Below are positions 11,492 through 22,384 of a stretch of DNA of 64,000 nucleotides, piece after piece; positions within the stretch are counted from its first letter, which is position 1; each line of letters opens with the position of its first letter. The notes beneath the pieces are model-generated. The model worked only from the letters and a program-made list of their open reading frames with translations. It was not told where the DNA came from and did no database searches. Where the stretch lies: the NCBI GenBank assembly GCA_963556305.1, contig OY745772.1, forward strand, positions 186,001 through 250,000, in the 5' to 3' direction. The DNA is from Platismatia glauca. Taxonomy: Eukaryota > Ascomycota > Lecanoromycetes > Lecanorales > Parmeliaceae. Position numbers and translations under genes: made by a program.

Positions 11492-12612
11492 ATGCAAAGC
11501 ACAGCTCGTTCTCAGATTGTCCTTCTGGCGTCAGAGCTACAAGTAAGCTGCTTTAATGCCCTAGGCCACGTCGAAGGCAGCTTGAACGATGCATTTCATT
11601 TAGCAGAAACCTGCAAGACGTTGTACACAGTCTATAAAAAGTATCTCCCAGAGATAGCCCGTTGCATAATTGTAAGCAAGCGTGAGGATGGAGGTAGACA
11701 TCTGGCTGATTTCCATGAGCTTTGAAGGCAGAATCCTCGTTGTACACTTATGATGTCTCACTATGTCGTGTAGCGGACGTTCAGCATAGATTGAATGCTG
11801 GAGTCCTCCCACCAGGCTCGGTCGGGCCACGTGATGCGCCTCGTACACAAGATCTCGAAAAGTGTATGGCTTCCCACGAAGCCACACAGGAGGATATCGA
11901 CCGTATTCACTTGCGGTGGCAGATGGTCCGTCAATACAGGGATGAATACTTGCATCGTTTGAGCGAATACAGGACTTCCCCATTTCCGTACCGATGGGAC
12001 GCCAACGCGAGATCTTCAGTAGCTGGACCTAGCGAGCCAGGATCGACATCGAATCTCAGCTTGCAGGGTTCAATGTTACCTTTATCATTCAATTACCGGT
12101 TTTACAAAGCTTTCATGCGTTATGAGTTGTCCGCTAAGGCCTCCTGGATCTTCTGCTTCTGGCCAGACAAGGTCAAATATGCGAAGTGGGCTCACCGGCT
12201 TTGGCATGGCGATGCGAGTTCTTCTTTTCTAGAACACCTGGAAGCTTTGGAGGTGCGCGACTTTATGCTTGGGTTCTCACTCTGGTGGGCTTTTCCTTCA
12301 GGACACGTGCCAGAGGATATATGGTGGCAGTGGAGCTTCAAACTCGAACAACACTCGATTGTGCCACAGGAAGATGTACTTGTCTATCCCGATCTCTCCG
12401 AGAGGGAGTTGGAAGTACCCGACAGTCTCAAAGGACTCCTCTCAAGTAAAGGTCTTTCGGAAGATAAGGAGATAGCATTCCGGGGAGCATGGTGCAGTTA
12501 TCGGAGGAATTGGCCACAGACGGGTCGAGGGAAGATATGGAGTCTGAACGACTCAGAAGATGTATACGCATGTCTAAAACAATGGCTCGGGAATGATGCT
12601 GCGTACCCATAA
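11492..12612 (+). CDS. F-box-like protein, two exons
   Basis: F-box proteins recruit substrates to SCF ubiquitin ligases. The first exon resembles fungal F-box-like N-termini: SLNDAFHLAETCKTLYTVYKKYLPEIARCII. An intron of about 56 nt (GTAAGC donor at 11672, AAG acceptor at 11727) keeps the frame into the second exon, which starts AESSLYTYDVSLCRVAD and runs to 12612, giving about 354 residues. The second exon contains an Arg/Trp-rich region (SWIFCFWPDK, FSLWWAFPSG) with no recognised domain. An LPxE-type start of the box is not clear, so the family call is moderate. It lies tail to tail with the patatin gene. Confidence 0.55.
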
Positions 12613-12751
12613 GGGAGGAGCTCAAATAGCTACTCAGAGTTGAGCACCCGTAGAACCAAATGTCAAAGCAGAATCTACACTTTCATTCAAATGGATGTAA
12701 TCATTAAAAGTTTATATACCAAGCAAGACTACCCTCTAATCTAGCTAAGAG

Positions 12752-15700
12752 TCACGATCGGCGAGATCGCTTCCGAGCTGAAAGATCTTGTGAGCAATGT
12801 TCGCCCCCTTTACGTTTATGTAAAAGACTGTATCGATCTGGTCCTGGAGAGTAGCAACCTTCGCAGACACGGGGTGGGTCGGGGAACGGTTTGCCAAAGG
12901 GAACATTGAGGCCTTGCTGGTCTTGAAACCACCGCATTGTCCGAGGAAACCCGTTGATCTGCCTTCGCCCTTTAATGACACTCTGCAGAAAGATGCTGAC
13001 AGACTCATCGAGATGATGGACTACGAACTCCACATTCTTTCCATATCGCTGGCACATATGGCAAAGATCCTCGTCGCCCTTGTAATAGCCTACGATTTCA
13101 TGATCGGTCATGAAGATCAGATCGCTGGGATGAACCCGATTCAGAGCTTGAACAATTAACTGACCTTGAAGCCGGCATCGGACACTGCCCTTGCAATACA
13201 CTTTCCCGTTCTGATAGAGCGGAGCACTCGTCAGCTCAAAGAAGAAGCCAGAGATCAGTAATGCAAAAGCGGTCGTTTGACCAAACCCGTCATTCTGCGA
13301 TTGTGAATGAGCGCATACCCGAAGCTCGTCTATGCAGTTGACATCATCGATGGCGAGTGCACTGTTCGGTAGGTAGATGTTCGCCCGAAAATACTGAGCT
13401 CTGAAGCTGTCGTCTAACCGATTCCAGAGTTCCCTCCATGCACTTTGTCCGTCCAACGAAGACATAAACGACCGCCAAAGCCGAGGCACAAAGCCATCCT
13501 GGATTATGTGCCGAAAGCTTGCAGCACGAGGTGACTGATCTTGATTGATATTAGTACCCGTGCCAAGAGATACGACGATATCTAGCTGGCTACTCGAGGG
13601 CCATATGTATCGGCTTTCCCAGAGAGCCAGGTTGACCGGATTGTTGTGCTTCAAACCTCCGTCCTGAAAGGTACCTAAAGTGGATATCTGAAACGGTTGA
13701 AAAAGCCTACGATAAGTCAGTGAGATTGCTCGTATATGTCATAGAAAGACGTTACATTGGCGCTGCCGAAGTTGCTCTTCCTCTAACAACATGCGTTAGT
13801 CGCGAACCGAAGCTAGACGGGATGAACATACGCTTCCCACACGTAGGGCTCGTCATCAATCTCCGCCGGACGAAGATGCCGGTAGCCTACATAATGTCAG
13901 CACCGAAGCTATAGTGTACTTCAAGTCAGCTTACCGCAATCGGTCTGCCGGACACCAACACCGTTGTAGTTGGATAAAATCACGGGTGAAGCGTCCGAGA
14001 TCGTGGTAGCTGTCACAGCTGTTTTGGTGGCGATTTTCGCGAGCAGGTATCCGAACATTCGCTGTCGGAGACCGAAGTATCTCTTCAGTGTGGCTTCTAG
14101 AGTGACGGCATCATAATAACCATCTGATATCCAGCATCGTAGCAGGTGGCGAAAGAATTGCCAAGGACCTCCTGAAGCACGAAGGCGGGTGCTGAAGAAC
14201 TCGCGGGTCAGACTGTCAAACCTCTGAATACACCGAGAAACGCCCCATTGACGGTGGAAGAGACCTAGTACAATAAGTCCACCTGTCAAAGCCGTTAGCG
14301 ACGATCATTTCATGAACCGAGACAGCTCACCGGAACTTGTCCCAAAAGCAAGGTCGAACAGATCTCGGATGGGACAGTTGGGCCCGACGACGTTTTGGAG
14401 GATTCTCAAAAATTCAAGTGGGACGACTCCGCGGATTCCACCCCCATCAATACTCAATATTCGCACGCCGGCCGTGGGTGGCTTCAAAGCAACCGTAAGC
14501 CACCCAGAGGAGCAGAGCAGACAGCTCTCGAGCTCATACGTATACTCTGACCCCAATACTGGGCGATCAAAGATCCTGACACACGTCTCGCACACGCTAT
14601 GGCCACAGCTCAAGACATATTCTGGTTTTCGCCGGAGACAAGGCAGACACGTTTGATTGCTCTGGAGTTTGGCCCATGGGATGTTTATACTGCCAAAGTT
14701 GCCGCGATGGATGCTGTCCGCCGTGGCCCCAGATATTTGCATCACAGAAAATTGATCGGCTAGCCTCTCCCGGATGGCCTGATTGTGATGTGGCACCAGA
14801 GATTGCTCCTTCGATGAGATGACAAGAGACTTGACGCAGAGGGGTTTGTAGATATCATCGTAAATGAGTTCGGGATCAAACACTTTCTCAGTCAGTACCA
14901 CAGACGAGAAACCATTGACGGTGGACTTATGATGCATCCCTTGTGGGTAAGCGTCAAACAGGATGACAGAAGCAATGTAGGACGTCCAAGTATTTTCCGG
15001 AAGGTTGCACTGCGTACTAAGCTTGAGGAAGTTGCCTGGTGCCCTGAGAAATCGGTCGAGATGGGATTCGCAAGCCGGCTTGAGGCCATATAGTCGAACG
15101 GTTCAACCCCAGTTCGAGCTGTATGTTTTACGGCCTGGCCAAAATACCATGATAAATGAAGCGCCGAGAAGAGGCAAACTATGCTCTGCTTAATATGGCA
15201 AATCTCATCTGTTTGTCGCTGGATCAACTCTTTCAGTGGCCGATGACGCGCAAGAGAGGAGATTTGCTCGTCCGCCAAATGAAGGACGATGACGGAGGAG
15301 AAGAAAGCCACTATGTCCGACTGGGACAGGTTGTATTGGAGGTATTCCGAATCCAAAAGGTCGTATGTCGGACTTGGTCCAGGCCCTGCTCCTTGCTTGA
15401 CTATGATGGCTTTTGGACGAGCCATTTGGAATTGACCTGAAGCTTGCCCGAGTGCCGCCCATGCGCGAATCCTAGATACCACATCTTCAAAGTCATGGAA
15501 GTCATCCGCGAATATGCATACGACGTCGGTGAAAAGAGTAAAAAGACGTGCGTGAGCGACATCGTACAGACTATGACCAGGGCTTAAGCTCCACTGTAAC
15601 GGCCAAGACGAAGCCTCGTGGCATGCGGAGGCCTTGGAGTGTAAAGGCGCGCTGAAGGGATCACTTTCCGCGAAGAAGATGGGGAAATCAGAATGAAGGC

Positions 15701-16140
15701 TCAAAGTGTCCACTCGGAGGGTGACCAGTCCCTCCCGTTGTGATCTTTTGATGTTGTTCCAAAGAAACAGATCGCGAAACGCAAGTTCTTTGGTTTTACG
15801 ACCGACGAATAGGATAATAGACGGCCTTTGCCGGGCTGGATTAGTCAGCTCCAATGACAATCTTGACAACCGACCCGTGTCCCTAAGCACCACTTCGGTG
15901 GTTTGTGAACAGTCTAGCCAGCTGGTATGTTTGCAAGAGCTCATGGTTCTTTGGGAATGTGAGATCAACCGGCAGAGGTACCAGGAGCTTGGAACCTTTT
16001 GTTTGCATGGCAAAGACTCCACATCTGGCTGTCATTCGATTCCAATTATGGCACATCCCCAGCTCATTGCCGGCTCTTTTGGAGAAACTGCCATGAACGT
16101 GACGAAGGGCATAATGGAGCTCTATGGCAGCCGACATCAC
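12752..16140 (-). pseudogene. RING plus patatin-like phospholipase, frameshifted
   Basis: Patatin-like proteins are Ser-Asp dyad acyl hydrolases. Reading leftward: an N-terminal region (LELTNPARQRPSIILFVG); a RING-like Cys cluster (CLPCLRRKP, CGHSVCETCVRIF, CLLC); the oxyanion motif SIDGGGIRGVVPLEF; the nucleophile elbow FGTSSG, completed across an intron; and the catalytic Asp in FQDGGLKHNNP. Introns 14283-14330, 13887-13934, 13793-13831 and 13707-13755 all splice in frame. Two lesions break the 5' half: a one-base loss near 15030 (HQA[T]FLKL) and a frame change near 15895. The true N-terminus, possibly with a GTP-binding region, was not resolved upstream of 16140. Patatin-like genes are recurrent Starship cargo. 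Sequencing errors cannot be excluded as the cause of the shifts. Confidence 0.78.
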
Positions 16141-17158
16141 CGAGATCCAGACCTATCTGAACCAACGTCACGCATTCTGTGGGTCGATCAAGTGTCCTAT
16201 GCGACGGCTGCGATATGAATCTATCAAGAGCACATACCTCAAGTACAGTCAAGCCTCAACCCCTAAGAGAAAGAGTCGAAGTTGCTCCCCACAATTTGGA
16301 GGACCTCAATATCGAAGGAGTTTGGTCAATTGCATAATGGGCAGACGTCGTGGTCCCTCTAGATATGGGAGTCCTCTTGCTTCCGGAAAGAAGAAGGTTC
16401 GAGCGACACAGCTCATAGGAAAGTCTGTCGTCAGCGGCAACTATATACAATACGTCATTTTCCTGGGATGTTTCGTCAGTCTTTGCGAAAGGATCTTCCA
16501 AGAGTGAAATCTGATCTGCTCGGCGTGGAGCTTGCCCGGTGGTATAGGCTCACTGCTGTTGCCGAGGCTTGCGGCTACGCCGAGGTCGACAAAGCCTACC
16601 ATCCTGGTGAAGAAGCGGACTATAAGATGGCTCAAAATTTCTAAATCAGGTGCGGTCGCCCCAACTCTACGGCAGCTTGACGGACATGGGGAGTTCTGTT
16701 CAGCAAGTGGTCGATCTCCTGGGCAAGGACCACACTCTCCTCCCGCACGACACTGAGGGCATTGACTTTGAACCCATGATAGACTTGCATGGCGTCACAT
16801 CTTACAGCAAGAGTCTACTAATCTATTCACGGTTTTCAACTTCAATCGCCAAGACAAGAAAGGCATCTCGCAGATTTTGCCGCGTGTGGGAGAACATGAA
16901 TATCCAGTGTCAGACGAGGTAGCAAGAGGATAAAGATGACAGATCCTCGGAGTATTCCCGATAAAAATGTCGTTATGATAGGCGGTTCTGGGGTGAGTGG
17001 GTTTTACGAGGAGACTTCTGAGGAGTTCGAGCACTGGAATATAAAAGCGACTCCCAGGTCTGCATGGGTTGGAATGGCAATATCTTGTTATGTACAATTT
17101 GGGTGATGGAATTTTTTGGAAACAAGACCGGCTTGCTAAAATATCAATCCTTAAACTA
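16141..17158. other. Possible decayed 5' part of the patatin gene
   Basis: Short frames on the - strand (16256-16501, 16441-16635) could be remnants of the patatin gene's N-terminal half, but no motif was recognised and frames are broken. Nothing else is supported here. Confidence 0.3.
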
Positions 17159-17906
17159 CTATCCCAGTCGCTTGCGTTTACCAAGTGTCGCGGTCTCAAT
17201 CTGAACACCGTCTTCGTCCTCGCTATCATCGCTGCACTCACGACGCAGTTCAGACAGCTGGTCATTCGCCTTTGCAAGTTCGATCTCTTTTTCATCAAGA
17301 GCATAAATCGCATCCTGCTTCTCTCTTTTCAGCATCGCAATCGATGCCTCGCTAATGTCTATCGTATATCTGTTCTTTTCTATTCGAGCCTTGTATTCCG
17401 CACTCGCCTTCTTCAACTCGCGGTTCTCCTCCAGGAGGGAGCCAAGCTTCAATCCGTCAGGTATGGCGACCGTGTTGGTATTTGTCAGATCGAACTGGTT
17501 GCACAAATTGATCAATTGTATATTCATCTCACGTTCGGAGGCCAGACACCTCTCTGTCTGTGCGTGAAGACAAATTTCATGTTCAAGAGACTTCTTCGTA
17601 TCATCGTGCTCCCTTTGCTCATGCTGTAGGTGTTGAGCGAGGTTCGCCTTGGCTTGATTGACTTGAACGGTCAGTTGCTGTACCGTTTGGCCACTGCGGT
17701 ATAGCTTCTCCTTGAGGTGATGATTCTGATCCTGTAGATTACTGATGTCGCGCACCAGTGCCGCTAAGGACTCCCATTGACGGACCACGGACAACGATCC
17801 CACGACCTGGGACTACAGTAAATTGTCAGCCATTGTTTTGACAGTGAAAGAAGTTCTGTAATACTGGTGGGGTGCATGTTCCCTCTGCTGTGGTGAGGGT
17901 AGCCAT
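17159..17906 (-). CDS. Coiled-coil protein of unknown function, two exons
   Basis: An exon encoding MATLTTAEGTCTPP (17865-17906) joins in phase through a 58-nt intron (17807-17864, GTATTA...CCCAG) to a long exon, giving about 229 residues. The product is heptad-rich from WESLAALVRDISNLQDQN onward (LLEENRELKKASAEYKARIE, EKEIELAKANDQLSELRR). It ends with an acidic run SDDSEDEDG and a basic tail GKRKRLG that could be nuclear targeting. No known family was recognised. Confidence 0.5.
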
Positions 17907-18236
17907 CTCGACTGAGTGATTGTGACGACCTTCTGAGCGCTGGATTTGAGATGCTCCTGTAGGTTCCGGTAGGGAGGTGACAAAGGCCTTAAAAGCAGAG
18001 GCAGAGGGACGGGCGGGGCTGGGCACATAGCCAGTAATGGACGAGTGACCATGAACCAGATGTGGACCTCGAAGCTGATATCGTATCCTCCTCGTTTCAC
18101 GTTGGCAGATCACTAGGCATCCTCTGTTTCAAATAGCTTACACATTATTTTAGTCTGTGCGCAACATTTATTGGCTTGTGTCTATCAATCCCCACCCCAT
18201 CCACCCCTCCTCCCCGAACTTAGTTACTATTCCTGT

Positions 18237-19355
18237 CTATCTCTCATCTTCAAAACTGGTATCGCTGTCTCCTTCTGTGCTTCCTCCGTCGACTACGTTG
18301 CTTTCAATACCCACGTCATCGTTTGCCAAGTTCTCCTCGGGAATCTGTCCGAGAAAGCATAGCTCACTGGCCTGAAAGCGCGCAGTCTGAGGAATGAAAG
18401 AAAAATTGGAATTATAGCGCACGAAGTTGTTGGGGGATGAGCCAGCTAAGCAATAAGATGCTACATCCAGTGGCTGCTGTCCTGCCGGGACAGACAGGTT
18501 ATCTCCGTGGTTGGCAACCCATGCACTTGAAGAGTTTGGGGGTTGCTGGTTTGCATGAGTTGTGCCATTGAAACAGGGACCAAGAGTGGTAGGAGCTGAG
18601 TGCATAGGGTATTGGTTATAGATATAACTTTTCCATCGTCAAGACAAGGGCTATCAGACGTGGATTGACGACTCACTTCGCTAGAAGTCTCACCATTGCC
18701 GTGTTCTGTTGATCTTGTAGGATCTGACCCCGGACCAGTTCTTGGTAACTACTCGACATCAGAAGAGAAGGTCTCAGGGTTTTGACGGCTTACCTCGTTG
18801 GATACTCGGAGGCTGAACTTTCATGTTGAGCTTGATCTTGGCCGACGCAACTTTTTCCGCATTCAGCAGGACGAGCGTTGCACCATTTGACTGATAACCG
18901 ACCTTCTTAAATGTTCACTGATTAAAGCACTAGGTTGCCTCTATTAGCTTTGAGTTCCAAGCAAGCTTTGATCGACGTGAATTTCTTGTTTCTAGCTTGA
19001 GCATTCATTGACGACATACCTCCCCAGCTCTTGAGCGCTTGAATTATTCTCTTGACTCTCTTGTCTCTGAGCTTCGAGCAAGTCCTGATCAGAAGTCAGC
19101 GTACTTCAGCTGACAAGGACAAGCGATGCATACAGTCGGGATCGAGGATGGCGGATTCGCCATAATGTGAGGTTTCTCCCACAGATGATGATGTAGATTC
19201 CAGTAGGACTTCAACGAAGGGACTGATCGGTGCACACTGCCGTAGGCATTGGCGCTCTCATCATAGCAAACCTTCTTCCACTCCCAAGTTGAGTTGGGAA
19301 AGAGAGAATTGATCATGTAGACCCGTCTGAGGTCTTCAAGCGTAAATTCCGGCAT
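18237..19355 (-). CDS. Hypothetical multi-exon protein
   Basis: A first exon (19134-19355) starts MPEFTLEDLRRVYMIN and contains SLFPNSTWEWKKVCYDE; its spacing of hydrophobic and Trp residues suggests a small helical, perhaps DNA-binding, domain. A 49-nt intron (19085-19133) leads in phase to a short exon DLLEAQRQESQENNSS. A 3' exon (about 18237-18605) is polar and acidic, ending DTSFEDER. The exons between 18610 and 19019 could not be placed unambiguously, so the model is tentative. Confidence 0.4.
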
Positions 19356-19659
19356 AACACTAAAATGATGTCAAGGAATGAGAGAGTGAGTATACAATTG
19401 AATAAATATGGTTGAAAAGGCCCGGGGTCAAAAAGAGCACAGCAGTTCGAGCAGAGAGGAGAATCCAAATGTAGACGCACGGTCCTTCGACCCATGTCCT
19501 TCTAATTTGGGGACGTCGTAGTAGCTAGCGTAAACCTACAGCTTGAAACCTATCAGGAGTCCTGTCACGAATCCAATGTCTGTATCAGAATCGTTTCAAT
19601 CTTTTCTGACAACTGTTAGACCCCCTTCATATAGCTAGCTCACTACCACCTACTATCTG

Positions 19660-20354
19660 ATGATATTCCCTCTGGATAGCCAGTGTGGCTTCAGTGTCGA
19701 CATGAACAAAAATTCAGCCCTTAGTGACGAGCAGTGGAACAGACTGCTGGACAGTATGGCTAAGAAACAGCCACCTCCACCCGCCCCACATGCACATGCA
19801 ACCGATCCTGGCTACGCGGACTTCAGCACCGAGAACCTAAATCACACAACCAATGACAACCTGAGTCACAGCGTCAATTATGCTGAAGCGAATCTCAACC
19901 CTTTTGCCGCTCCACAAATTCCCGAAGTCCGAGATATCGATGATCACTCGCTGGCCGATCTTCGGACACTTTCCAAAGAGCTTGAAATTGTAAAACAGCG
20001 GTAAGAGACCCGCCGCAATCTGAGTTCCGCGACTAATTCTGGTTACAGTCTGGACATGCGATCGAGATAGGCCGTTCCTCCCTCTTCGTGATTCTGGCTG
20101 ATACGTCTATGCCTAGACAAGTCGATAGACTATTGAAGAACATGCAAAACGTTTTCGCGCATCTTGCCGAAATGGAGCCATTCTTGAAAGAGACAAGGAC
20201 GATGCTTAAAGAAGTTGTAGCAAGGGTAGGAGACTGGGAGCCGGCATCACCTACGCTTGAGGAAGCTTCCCACAACGAAAGTGGTGCACCAGGAATTGAA
20301 AGTTTTGTGGATGCAGGTGGTAGACCGGAATCCGCCTGGATGGGGGCTAGCTAG
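19660..20354 (+). CDS. Hypothetical protein with C-terminal coiled coil
   Basis: The first exon begins at 19660 or at the ATG at 19702 (MNKNSALSDEQWNRLLDSM). It has a Pro-rich segment and ends near LRTLSKELEI. A second exon from 20049 continues SGHAIEIGRSS and a helical part with DRLLKNMQNVFAHLAEMEPF. Phase agrees if the donor is the weak GTAAAA at about 19990 and the acceptor ACAG at 20048. The more obvious GTAAGA donor would run into a stop. No family recognised. Confidence 0.4.
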
Positions 20355-21041
20355 CGGTTCGGCAGGGCTATGACGCAAACTTCGCCTTCGCCGTGCATTA
20401 TACGGCTGAGATCTATCAATATTTTTGGCCTAGTCTGATGGCGTAGTTTCTTGTCGAATCCTTGTCACGACGTTAGTGATTGTGTGATGCAACATTGATT
20501 GACCAATGGACGGAATTTTTCGTGCGGGGTAGAAGTGAATTAGCAGATAGAAAGCCTCTGCGCAAGCATAATTTTACTGACAAGTTGTCTCCATCATTTT
20601 CGGCTTCGGAATCGTCAATGGGGAGGTGGAGGAAGAGCAGACTTTGAGGGCTGAGGTTGACGGTTTGGGGGCAAGCGCCGCTAAGGGCGGTGTTAGGTAA
20701 CCGAGGACGGCGCCCGTTTGACATTGATTATGCAAGGTTCATGCACGTAGCATTCGTTTGTCCCCTAGAATTGAAGTCAATCGTGCGCTTGCCCCGGATG
20801 TTTATCCGATAGGGGGAACATTACCTCAAGTTCAATTTTCAGGTCAAGAGGTCGTCACGACTTGCCTTAGTTAGACTTAATGGCGCCCAAAATTGAATTC
20901 AAATCAAGGAAATCGCATTTCGGAATAATCTATGTAATTTCCTGTAAAATTTGATGCACGAGCGCACAATCTATTGACCAAACTATGAGAAAGCGATAAT
21001 TTCAGGATTGATGAGTAGAATGCAACCCGCCCTGAATGGTC
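20355..21041. other. No recognisable gene
   Basis: Intergenic sequence with only short unsupported frames on either strand. It lies between the 3' ends of two converging hypothetical genes. Confidence 0.4.
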
Positions 21042-22384
21042 TTATGCATCGAGATTCACAAGTCCTTCGTTCTTGAGATCAACCATGAATGTGTCCAACT
21101 CTTCTTGCAACGCTTCTGCATCCGACTGGAACTTACCCTCCAGAGCACGTACCTCTGCTTGAGCTTTCTCAACTATACCGCGATGTTGTTTTCTGAACCA
21201 ATCACCAGCCTCTTGGGCTTCCTTTTTGATTCTGCGCTGCAATCCCTTGACTTCTCTCCTGAGCTGCACGTCTAAGTCATCGATGTCACGCTGAAGACTG
21301 TCGCATTTTTGTTGGACCGACTCGTAGTTGTATTTGAAATAATGGGTGTCCTCAATCAAAGATCTTGTCGATCGTCGAGGTCTAATACTTTGAGACACTA
21401 GAGCCGGATATCCTTCATTAGCTAGTGACTAGGCATGATCAGGATCAGAGACATACATTCATCGGACTGCCTAGCCCTCTTGGCTGTTTCCACCATTTTC
21501 CTGGCTGCCTCACGCTTCCGAGATTCAAGTTGCGGTACAGGGTCACTCTCGGCGGATGAAGACTCCGACACCGTCGAGTCTGTGGCTTTTGTGAGGACAG
21601 TCTGAGGATCACTGGTGGCTTTCACAACCACCGCGCAAGCAAACGTTTGGCTCATGATCGGCTGAACACCACGAGAAGGTCGGATTGACACAGCGTGCCT
21701 CCGCTTGGCAGACATGGAGGACGGAGACTTATAGATGGGATGGATGTCACGAGAAGGTCGTAGCGGGCGACAGGTTTTGCGACGAGGCGTAAAAGGACAA
21801 ATGGCATCTGGGACGAGATTTTCGCCTTCGAAAGCTGCTTTAACCGGTTTATTCCCGGTATCCTGAGCAGCTTTGCAGGTCATCAGAATGGCCCTAGGTA
21901 CAGCCTCCTCGCAACTAGCTGCAGCCTTCATAGGAAACTCGTGGAGAGTCGGCGCGCACATGGGATCTTGATTAATTCCATGCCTCAAGTCCTTGATCTC
22001 GATCATGTCACCCTGAAAGGTTACCGTATCCGGTTCAGCGGGTTTCAGTGGGTCGCTGATTTTGGGGTCAATCCGGTGAACAGGGACCTCTTCAGGTGCC
22101 ACGTTGACATTGCCAAACTCTCCGTAGGAAACGGTATCCACAAGACTCTCACCGTGCGGGTTGAGATCCTGAAGATCGGCCTCAATAGAACTTTCTCCAC
22201 AAATTGTTGTTACAAGGATGTTGGCCGTATCATGTTGGGTGACATGTTCACTTGCCAGTATGTTGTTACTCATGGCCACAGCGTCGGGGAGCGTCACTGT
22301 GTTGAATGCGGCGGTGGAAACATGATCATCTTCTATGCTTGACTGGAAGTCATCGTGAGTAAAAGCGCTCGAGGAATCATACAT
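21042..22384 (-). CDS. Hypothetical 427-residue protein with C-terminal coiled coil, two exons
   Basis: Exon 1 (21457-22384) encodes an acidic, probably disordered region with two related motifs, RPLRPSRDIHPIYKSP and SIRPSRGVQPIMSQ. It ends with a basic, Arg-rich segment (SRKREAARKMVETAKRARQ). A 59-nt intron (21398-21456, GTATGT...CTAG) joins it in phase to exon 2, which encodes a long heptad-repeat helix (YNYESVQQKCDSLQRDIDDL, FQSDAEALQEELDTFMVDL). The codon sum is exact across the splice. No known family recognised; nuclear targeting is possible. Confidence 0.55.

Noticed and set aside
14312..14656. + strand frame over the patatin gene
   Set aside because: Antisense shadow; the - strand carries the RING and patatin motifs and correct introns.
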